Source of the DNA: Nageia nagi | Taxonomy: Eukaryota > Pinophyta | DNA: 64,000 nt | NCBI GenBank assembly: GCA_050084985.1 | Contig: JBITNC010000001.1 | Span: forward strand, 178,064,001 to 178,128,000 | Reading direction: 5' to 3' | Shown: positions 51,461-61,755 of the stretch, piece by piece | How the letters are laid out: each line of letters opens with the position of its first letter | Position numbering within the stretch: position 1 is the first letter of the stretch | The notes under the pieces: generated by a model | What the model was told of the DNA's origin: nothing | The model's input: only the letters and a program-made list of their open reading frames with translations | The model's database searches: none | Position numbers and translations under genes: made by a program

Positions 51461-51462
51461 CT

Positions 51463-54366
51463 ATGTCCAAGCATATTGATGTGTCCTCAGATGAGGAAGA
51501 CATGCCTTATATTTTTCAAAAGAGGATGAATGTATCTTCAGATGATGATGAGACTCCTTATATTCCTTAACCAAAGACAAATGTTTCATTGGATGAGGAC
51601 GAGATGGAGATGTTGCCAAATTATCAAAGGAGGAGTACACATGAGGTATATGTCATTAATTAATACATAAATTTTACTAGATATGTAGAAATGTAAGATC
51701 ATTTAATTTTTTACTTTGATGATATTATATGAAATATTTAACTTAATATTATGATTAATGTTACAGGAAGGATCGACATCGCATCAAAGAAGGATAAATA
51801 TTGATGAAAATGATGATGATAATGAGTTAATTAGAATCAAAATTTGACATGATTTTAGAACTTTTAGTGAATTAAATTAAAATCAAATTCATCATATAAA
51901 TAGAGAACAAGATGAAGAGGGAAGAACATGCAGAAGAATAAGACTTCAAAGAGCACTGACACATATCATTGTAAATGATGATCCAATTTATTTACTATTG
52001 AAGAGTGTTGGTGATTGTTACTTACTAGATCATCTACAATATTTGTATCTAGATACATATTATCATGAGGCATACAGTGCATGGCCAATCGATAGACCTT
52101 TTCCAAAAGCTTTTGAGCAATTTAATTATTTTTGTTATTCATACATGATCAAACCTTTAGAATATCTGCATGGTGCTAGCATGGGTTTATTTATATTATT
52201 TGTTGTACATGTTCATCATGTAATAGTACTACCAACATTGATGTCATTTTGTTGACCAATTTACAAAAAACTTATTTGGAGATAATTATCAAGGTATATG
52301 TTCAGTATGCCCAGATACAACATTTGTAGAAATGGTCATTCAATAAAAGATCTATCAAAATTTGTGTAAATTGATGGTTGATAAAAATATATGAAAATAT
52401 TGTAGGATACATAAACATCACTAAAGGCACTACACACATATCAAATTGTAAATTTGTAGAATTTCAAAATGATAAAAAAGATTTCATGTATAAAATAATG
52501 TGTAGTTATGTAGGTGTAGTTACTATTAAAGATCTTTCACCTGGTGATGTGTTATGGATCCACTACAATTACACAAGACCTACTTCAAAATGTAAGAACT
52601 GCTTTGAGGTAAGATGTATGGATGTATGAATTATGAACATTGTTACTATTTGATGTTTCTATGGATATTGTTACTATTTGATGTTTGTATAGATGTATAA
52701 AATCAATATTATTGATGTTTATATTTTTTAAACTATTTTAACGCTTAATTGGTATGTAAAAACTAATTAATTTATTTGGTAGGCACATGAATATGCAAGA
52801 ATATCTTATAAACCATTCCATCGAAAAAATATAAGTAGGAGAAAAAGGGAGCAACTACACGATGCATGTAGAGTTGATGCATATGAATAATTATTGATAG
52901 AACCAATTCTAACAGCTCCTTTTGTTGTAGTCATGGATTCATATGTTGATAATAATGAAAGAGAGAATAATGCTCATCAAGAATAAAGTGTAATGAATGA
53001 TTTACTTCAATTAGTCTATCCAAATGCATATGATGATGTAGGCATGAATGATACTTCTCATACACATGATGATGTAAGGGATGGTGATTATGAAAATGAT
53101 AGTATGTATAGTGATTCCAAAACTCTTTTATATGAAGGAGCACATTTATCCAAGTTATAATCAACCTACTTTTCATGAATTTAAAAGCTAGTTATGGATG
53201 GTTAGATAAAGGTTTCACTTATCTTTTGAAGTATATAATATTTTTTATTTCCTAATACTTTAATTTCTATTAATTTATATATTCAATATTTTTTCATTGT
53301 TTAATATTAATTTATTACTTTGTGTGGTATTATATGTTATTAAAAGAAAAGGTGCATCCAAGAGACAATGTCATCCCTCTTTCATGCAGAAAGGCACAAA
53401 ACCTTTTAAAGGATGTAGGGGTGGAGTATCATTCATAGCATGCATGTATTAATGATTTCATATTGTATAGAGAAACATATGAAAAATTGACTATATGTCT
53501 AAAGTGTGGTGCAAATAGATACCATCCAAGAATGATAGGGAATAATATTTCTCAAAATAATGTTCACAAATTTCTAATCATTTATAGGATTTGTAGAATA
53601 TTTTGGTATAATTCAATTGCACAATATATGGATTGGCATGTAAAAAATAGAAGTGAAGAAGGTGTATTATGAATTCTTGCAAATTCTAAAGCAATGAAAC
53701 ATATAGAAAATATATGGCTTGATAAATTCCAGGATGAACCTAAGAGTGTCATATTAGGTTTAGAAATTGATGGGGTCAATCCATTTTTTATATAATCATA
53801 TAATTATTTATTGTGACCTATTGTTGTAGTCAATAATAACATACCTCCATGGATGTCTATTAAAAAAGAACATTTGATGTTGACTCTCTTAGTTCCTGGA
53901 CCACATCAAGTGAAAAATATGGATGTCTAACTTGAACCATTGATTGATGCCTTGATGCAATTATGGAATGGAATTCAAAGTGTGATTGATATATGTATAC
54001 CTATCAAAAAAAGATAATTCAAATTATATGGTATCCTATGTTGGATTGTACATGACTATCCATGACTTAATGTTTGTTCAAGTATGCATATATAAAATAT
54101 TTATTACATATATATGTATAAAAAATTAATATATTATAAATATTTGATTTTCTTTTATAGGATGATGATGTATTCTCTAATAAAAATTATTGTAGGTATT
54201 CATACAAAAGGTTATAATGCTTGTCTATGGTGTGCAAAAAGTATAGCATCAAGATATTCAAAATACTTGTAGAAGATGGAATAGCTTAGCATTAGAAAAT
54301 ATTTGTCAATGGAATACCTTTTTCAAAATTTGAAGTCATAATTTAATTGAGGTTGACTACACCCCC
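51463..54366 (+). pseudogene. Decayed CACTA (En/Spm) transposase region, TNP2 type
   Basis: 51463-51650 encodes an acidic start with three near-repeats of a VSSDEDE-x-PYI phrase. From about 52940 the plus strand follows the TNP2 transposase order across frames: LLYEGAHLSKL (53131), LKASYGWLDKGFTYLLK (53180), a LTICLKCGANRYHPR zinc-like segment (53484), VILGLEIDGVNPF (53749), PPWMSIKKEHLMLTLLVPGP (53850) and PLIDALMQLWNGI (53940), then GYNACLWC (54210). These are the landmarks of transposase family 21. Many stops. It stops where the copia LTR begins at 54367. The segment 51950-52630 lies between and may be foreign. Confidence 0.8.
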
Positions 54367-54843
54367 TCTTGGAATGTATAATGCATTATTGTAAATAGAT
54401 GTATTAAATCTTCTATGTAAATTCACTAATACTTAAGGGTATTATTTGATACCTTAAATATTTTAGTGAATATAATAATGTAACTTGTCCTACACTCCAA
54501 GTCATGAGCATGCCCCTTGGGTCAAAGATGTGCATGTCATGCTTAGGTCATCCAAGGAGGAATTTTGGCATATAAATAGAAGGCTCCCTCTTTGTAATGA
54601 TATACCAATTATGGAGTAAGGATATTCTATAGGATAGAAGTGTAGGAGTTGAGATTAGGAGAATTGTAAGAGGGTTGTATTTGTGAGAGAAGTAAAGATC
54701 TAGTTAGTGGATGTACTCCTAGTTGGAGGAACCACTTTACATCTTGTGTTGTGAGATTGCTTTGTGTATTTGTTGGATGTAATTGTGAGCTTACATGTGA
54801 TCTTGGTAGTTTAAGAATTATATTATTAATATTAGTTCCTTAG
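54367..54843 (+). repeat. Element E 5' LTR
   Basis: 477 bp, aligning with 9878-10377 and carrying the TATA box (CATATAAATAG near 54570). The start TG reads TC and the end CA reads AG, so both termini have decayed. Confidence 0.88.
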
Positions 54844-57559
54844 AATTAGTATCAGAGTGACTTGAAGGCCCCTCTTCATATCCTTGGAGTTGAGGCTCTA
54901 CATATTCATTTTAAAGGTCCTTATTCTTTATCCTTCACACTATTGAGAGGTAAAAGTGATTCAAGGTATAATCTTACTTCTCTCTATCTTGATTTACTTA
55001 ACATAGCAATATATATTTTTGTTGCATACTAACATGTATTATTATTAGTTTGCTCTCATATTGCTATAATTTTTGCATATATTTCAATATTTTTGAAGGT
55101 TTTTATTATCAAAAGTTGAGTAATTTGTTTTTCTATCTATTTTTTTTCTTTCAAATTTACATGCAAATATTTTATATCAATATATTTTGTTACATTATTT
55201 CAATTATTAACTATGAAGTTGAATTGAGATATTTCTACTAACATGTATTTTGAGGTTATTGAGCTCCAATTTTGAGGTAAATTTTTTACCTTAATTACAT
55301 GTTAGTAGAATGATTTTTTTACCTATCTCTAATACTTGAGAATTACAAGGGTCTCTCCTAGCATATTGGTTACATTAATTACACGTGATTAAATGTTTTT
55401 TATTAGTAAATCCATTATTTGGTATATTTTGGTGAGCTCTAGCTTAAATAAATGAACTTGGCTTATAAGATAGTACTCTTTAAATTATTTACACCATCAT
55501 GCTCTATGGCATTTTGTTTTATATGGCAACCCATGCTTGCGTGGGAATCGAACATGAGATGTAGAACTCATTCATATAAGCTAGGAGTTGTTGGTGGTAT
55601 AAATCCCACTCACATCTCATGGTTAAATGATTGCTTTCTATAGAATAATTTAGTTTTCTAAAAAATACCTATTTTCAAAAATGGTAAAAATGTATATAAG
55701 ATTATTTCCCTATTCATGGGGCAAGCAGTAGAATCATTTGTTCATAATTACTATAAGTGGAATTGAATCAAGAACCAATCCCTAATATGCCAAGGGGTAA
55801 GTAGTCACCATATTCTTGATTCACCATATCATAGCCATCAAAAGTGGAATACACACCTCAATGGTAAGGTAGCTTATCCATTTCTAGAGGTGCACAAGCA
55901 TTTTAACTATCTATCATAATTGCTCTTTAGAGCATAGGTAATTGAATATAGATTAGCTCTAGTAGCCTATTCTCTATGTGCCATGCCTGCACCTCCTTAC
56001 GTGGCCCCTTCTCTCTACCAAACATTCAATATTCATTAATGATACATGTCACACCCAAACAAAACACTTGCCAAAATTTTGTAAAAATGACTCATCGTGG
56101 CTCCTAACATCAACATATCATAACTCCATTTAGCATATTACCCACATCTATCCAATACTTAGCTTCTTTGTAGAAATCCACTTTGAGATATTCCTTTGCA
56201 TTCTCTTCCATGAATATTTTCATGCCATCATTAGCAGAGATCACCACCAAATCATTTTGAGTGATTCCAATTTCAAATCCAACTTCTCTCCCACCTACAA
56301 TGTTATGATCTCCCATGGCATGTTTAATATGCACTCTGTTGGAACTATGATCGATCCCAAGCTATGCAATGTAAAGGAAAGGAACTTGAAAAACATTAAA
56401 TAGGGAGATTTGGAAGAAGTTTTAAGCCCAAAGATTTTTGTTTCTTTGCTTTTCGACCAGGGCTTCTTCCAAGGCACATGAGCATGATGTTGATGCACCT
56501 CCTCATAGGTCTCCCTCTCTACCCATTCCCCTTGCTCCTACTCTGACTCCTTCCTAAATCATGACCTCTTTAGGCCTAGGACCATCATAGCTGATGAGGA
56601 TCGAGTAAACATGCCTTGCTTTTATTTCTTTGAGCATGTTCATTTTGTTCCTTCTTTACCCATTGTATTTTTTTTCATGGCTACCTTCTCATGCCTTTTT
56701 TCAATGGATCCCTACCTACCCTCATCGCCCAACTGGTAGAAGGACCCTCTGGCATCTTTGACTTCATTTTTTTCACCGCATTTGTCCAACATGGTAGAAC
56801 TAAAATAGATCGCATGCTATGCATTTTTGTGCTTTTCCTTACACGTGCCACCAAACCCTGCAAATTTTGTTTTGGGATTCTCCTTATTCAGTGGCCTTTC
56901 TTGACCTTACTGCCTCCTTTTATTTCAATGGAAAACTCACCCAAGCTACCATTTATTTTCATGCCACCTTGTTTTTTGTTTTCTTTGACCATCGTACCTT
57001 TTTTAAAGGGATTCCTACCTAATGCCCTTATTTTTCCCATACTACACTCATTTTCCATACCTAATGTTTTAAGGGATCTTGTGTTTTAAGTCAAAAGGGG
57101 GCAATAATGATGAATATTTGACTTAAATTTTTGCATTATTTTTAAGACATGCTTAAAGGTATTATTTGTGTTTACTTAAAAATGGATGAAAGCCTAAGCT
57201 TTTTACAATTTTGTATTTTACTTAAAAGTTTATGCATGCCTAATATTTTCTTAAAACTTAATTTTTGGTGATACAAGCTTAAGGCTTTAAAATTTAAGTT
57301 AAATATTTTTAAGTCAAAAATGCATGTTTAGGTCTTAAAAGTTTTGAAGATTCATGCTTATGACTTAAATTTTTTTACGATGCATGCTTATGACTTCAAA
57401 ATGCATGATTATGTCTCTTAAATTATAGATCTTATGAAGAAATAATGCATGCTTAATTTTTGGATTGATGTATACTTTTTTAAGTTAATGATGCATACTT
57501 ATACTTATGGGATTGATGTATGCTCTTTTGCAAAAATGAACTTGAGCAAAATATGAACT
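54844..57559 (+). other. Element E leader with unrecognised gene-like fragments
   Basis: AT-rich, with two stretches that look like captured coding sequence. On the minus strand 56110-56334 encodes an even-composition peptide (VGGREVGFEIGITQNDLVV, AKEYLKVDFYKEAKYWID). On either strand 56690-57089 is open for over 130 codons and more GC-rich. I recognise neither. The analogous position in A and B holds PPR relics. Confidence 0.5.
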
Positions 57560-58165
57560 TGTGTAAAGATGTCCTTTAGGGTTAGTAAACAAAAACCATT
57601 GGACACTTAGGTTTCAAGTTATTGAATGGATTATGTTTTTACTTATGCTATTTTATTTCATGTTTTGTATTTTGATTTACTTACTTATGCAAACAGAAAT
57701 GCAAACATTGATATGAGCAACCCCCTAAAATGAACACATTCGCATGTACATTCCATAGCATGACTTGTTTGGGGAGCCATGAGGTGAGGACATGTGGACT
57801 AGAGCCTTTAAGTTTGATGATCCAAGTGGTGAAAAGTTCATACTACTTAATTGCCCCTAAGTCCTCTATTGGTTTGGATTTAACTCCAATAGGCAGACAG
57901 GTATGTGTGTAGTGATACCACATATCTGCATGTCCATTTAGGGATTATCTTTATAACTTAGGGGAAAACTTGAAACCTAATCAAGATTAATAATTTGGTT
58001 GATCCAATAAACATTAAAACCTTAGAAAATAGCTTGTACTTCTCCTTGTGAGAGTATATTGCTACCCAATGGGAACTAGTTGAGGATTGGTAGGACCTAG
58101 GCTCCTCTTGTGTGGGCATCCAAGTGAAAGCCTAATTTTAGACAAGACAATAAGCCTCAACCATG
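57560..58165 (+). repeat. Element E copy of the conserved leader block
   Basis: Aligns with 13487-14110 of B over its full length. Contains the short frame 57730-57912 (MNTFACTF...) that matches the one in B. Confidence 0.8.
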
Positions 58166-59570
58166 TCACTTTATATTCAATGGTGTTATTTTTTATGCTA
58201 TTTTATGGTTATTTTTTCTACAAGCATGAGGGTTTGCTCATCCTTGTTTACTAGCATTATTCTATTTTATGAGCATCATTGTTTACGATGTCTTTAAATT
58301 AAAATTATTGTATTTACAACTTATCTTGAGAACTTGGAACTTTATCCAATACATGATTTAATACAAGATAGAAACAAAAATAATATTACTGAAAAGTTCT
58401 AATCACATGCCCAAGTGGATAGCCAAACTAAGTAGAATTATGATCGAAAGAGTTGGAGTTAGAACTCTTAGGACATGTGATAGGAGAATTAGGTATATGG
58501 AATAACACATCATGAGTAATCAGAGAAAAATGACATATTATGTTGAAAAATGGGTATTAAACCCATTTATCCCTTTCTCACATTAGTCATGACACATAAG
58601 TGGACTCCCAATGAAGATCCCATCGCCATACTATAAATGCAATAGTATAAGGGTGCTAGTCCTCCTGAGAATGCAACCTTGTAGGACCTGCATAGTGCAA
58701 AAAATGGAAGATAAAAGGTGTCCACAAATAATAAAGGATGATCTTCCTTGTCTAATTTAGATGACAGATAAGTGTGAGTATGAGGTGTAACTACTTTGCA
58801 TCCTCCAAATGATGGATAAAGCAGATGACCCATCAACAAAGATGTCGATCACCTTGTATATGAACTAGGTTTTATTGCACAACAATCTATAGCATAGTAC
58901 AAGCATGTTGTAAGACTCGACCTTGAATAAATTGGTAAAGCACTTCTTGGGGAATATCAGAATGAAGACCTTAGAAAATGGTCATATCCATGATGAATGA
59001 TAAAGTGAGTTAGCTCTCTTTGAAGGTTTCATACACAAGTGAAAATGATGATGATCAACTAGAATATAATGAATTTATAGAATTACAAACTAGCTAGATC
59101 ATTGATCATAAATGAAAATATTCAAATGGATTAACTATACAAGCATAATAACCAATGTGACCTTATCCTTCACTTTATTAAAATAATAGAAGATATTTCC
59201 ACTAACAAGCCCAAGTGAGTGGTGCTTACGATTTGATTAATGCTAGTCTAGTATATGGTCATCAGAATATTTAGATATGCAAAATTAAATGTGTTTAATC
59301 CTAAAAGATATTGATGTGAAAGAGGTAGAAAGTGATAAGAAAATAAAAATTGATGGCATAAAATACAATGTTCACCTCACCAAGAAATGCAAAAAGAGTA
59401 TGTGGATGACCATTGAATCCCATGATGATAAACTGCCCATGCAATAGTGAGTGGTTCAAAATACTCCTATGGATGTAGAGAATGCGGTCCAATGTAGCAT
59501 ACAAATCATAATAGATAGTGATTGAATAAAGTATCAAACATTATACACCATGTCCAATCAGGCCTATTAA

Positions 59571-59952
59571 ATAAGCGAAATAATCAATGAACATGATCCT
59601 CATGATTGAGTTGAAGAATCATGTAAATACCATAATGATCATTTGGGTACAATTGCAAAAATACTACTTGCTATTGTAATCAAACCTCAGATGTGATCAA
59701 AGCATGATTTTCTAAAATTGCATGAATGCTATGATACACTATGTTATCATGGAGATGAACATGATAACAAGCAAAATAATCGATGAACATGATCCTCATG
59801 ATTGAGATGAAGAATCATGTAAATACCAGAATGATCATCTAGGTACAATTGAAAAAATACTAATTGCTATTGTAATCAAACCTCAGATGTGATCAAAGCA
59901 TGATTTTTTGAAATTGCATGAATGCTATGATACACTATGTTATCATGGAGAT
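59571..59952. repeat. 196-bp tandem duplication in the F LTR region
   Basis: Unit 1 at 59571-59766 and unit 2 at 59767-59952, head to tail, differing at only about ten positions, so a fairly recent event. Confidence 0.88.
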
Positions 59953-60888
59953 CGCTTGGTAGGGCACAACACTGAGACATATCCATAATAGATAATAGCT
60001 CAAATCATAAATGTAAAGTATCAAATGACAAGTGAGGGTCATTTATAGCTATTTATAATGCATATGATTTGATATATTCAAACTATAATAATTATGACAA
60101 CTGAAGAAAAAAATTTGTGGCAATAAAATATCTCACCTACCACTCATTTAATTGAATGACACCATGTCATGTCAGGATAACAATAATGATAGTACCACTA
60201 AGCTGCATAATGACTAAGCCATCATTGTGTTATTTTTCTCTCCTCTTGACTATTAAATTGGATAGTTTACTCATGACCAATAGGTTGATTATCATGACTT
60301 TCATAAAGAATTTTACTGCACACATGGGAAGTTCTTCCCTAAGTTTTGATACAAAAATAAACATATGGGTAGACTTAAAGAATGCCTACCTTCACCATGA
60401 ACTAGTTGCAACAAAGGCCGAGATGGAGATAATATGCCAACTTTATGATATGCTACAATAAGAGAAATCTATGTGTATACAACATTACAATGAACTCTTG
60501 GTTGAGCACAATAAACTACTTGCTAAAAAAAATATGTGGCAATTACAAGCCAAATAGATTGAGACACAACTTAGGTGCAATGCAAGCTATAGCTACTATG
60601 GAATGTGATAATTAAAGGAAAAGTGGAAGCAAAGGGCCTTCTAGTATAAGGCTATCCTTCAACACTTTGGTATTCACATTCCAAAGGACATAGCATCTCA
60701 AACTTCTATGGGTCCTATCGAAGTTGACCCACAATATCAATCATAACCATTAGTTGCTCTGGTATGGAATGGTGTTAACACATAAAAATGATTTTATGCT
60801 TTTAAATCAATAAATTAATGAAATATGCTTAGCTTAACTATATGTCTTGAATGGATTAAAGTGATAATATCAATGTTTGGCTTGGATA

Positions 60889-61018
60889 TGAATATTGCAT
60901 AGGTTATCTTGAATATTGCATGGGTTATCTTGAATATTTCATGGGTTATCTTGAATATTGCATGGTTTATCTTGAGTATTGCATGAATTATCTTGTTTAT
61001 TGATGTGTTTATCTTAAA
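60889..61018. repeat. 21-bp tandem repeat
   Basis: About six copies of GAATATTGCATGGGTTATCTT with small differences, ending about 65 bp before the F TATA box, in what would be U3. Confidence 0.88.
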
Positions 61019-61082
61019 TTTTGTGAATTAACCTTATTTATGTGGATGCACGCCGACCTATGGGTGGTATTATCTATTATCT

Positions 61083-61095
61083 ATATAAATAAGGG
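61083..61095 (+). promoter_or_regulatory. Element F TATA box
   Basis: TATATAAATAAGG, the best TATA match in this region, about 580 bp before the inferred LTR end and about 670 bp before the gag start. Confidence 0.55.
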
Positions 61096-61666
61096 ATCTA
61101 ATAGTAAGTCCACAACAACAAGGATACACATGATCCCGCGTATGGTCTTGTAAGTGGCTACCCCTTAAGGTATCTCTTGGTACCGCCTACAAGGCTGTGG
61201 TTTGTGTGCTTCCTTACGTGAGCTCTCCTGACATATGCGATCAATTCTGATATTACATTGCAATCTGAGATATCTATACTGAAGATCTGGACCTAATCGA
61301 GAGGTCAAAGCTATCAAGCTAGGGCCACCGATGCTCCTTTGTGAACGGAAGAACACTGTCGGCGCTCTAATAAAATGGACCGCCCGTGGTCCTCTTTTCA
61401 CATCCTTGCAGGTCACAATGTTTGTGGAAAAGGTAGCTTATCATCACTACATCACCAATATCTACATCTTTCGTTGTCAAGTACGTTCCGTGAGGTAAGT
61501 ACATGAATCACAATTTTGGTTGGTACAAGTACACTGCTGAATTGGTTATGTTGTTTATTGATATCTAGAATAAATCGCTATCCATAGCTAGTATACAGAT
61601 AATATTGAGTTTGTAGATATTTCTCTATTTATTTATTTACATGCTCAATTTTTATTTGTAAACATT

Positions 61667-61680
61667 TGGTGAACCTGACG
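61667..61680 (+). other. Element F candidate primer-binding site
   Basis: TGGTGAACCTGACG begins with TGG, as a tRNA 3'-end complement must, two bases after the inferred LTR end. The tRNA was not identified. Confidence 0.4.
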
Positions 61681-61755
61681 TGAACTACACATCATTATAC
61701 TAAAACCCTAAAGGTTTTAGTTAGGATTAACATCTGTTTTGTGAGTGTCTTAGTG

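Larger units (their letters stand above)
54367..58183 (+). mobile_element. Element E: 5' part of a copia element of the B/D family
   Basis: A decayed LTR of the B/D type (54367-54843) is followed by a degenerate primer site (TTAGTATCAGAG at about 54847), a long leader and the conserved leader block (57560-58165). Homology to B stops at about 58180, just before gag, where element F seems to begin. The 3' half is not in the window. Confidence 0.82.
58184..61664 (+). repeat. Element F: probable 5' LTR (about 3.5 kb)
   Basis: Begins TGTTATTT at the point where element E homology ends and finishes TAAACA two bases before a primer-site-like TGGTGAACCTGACG (61667-61680), giving TGTT...AACA ends. 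It holds a TATA box TATATAAATAAGG (61083-61095) and an AATAAAATGG polyadenylation-like site near 61368 in the right order for U3-R-U5. Long LTRs are usual in Tat/Ogre elements. The partner LTR is outside the window, so limits are inferred. It contains two tandem repeats, listed separately. Confidence 0.45.

Noticed and set aside
60889-61018. CRISPR-like array
   Set aside because: Units are directly adjacent with no spacers and the host is a plant; it is a simple tandem repeat.
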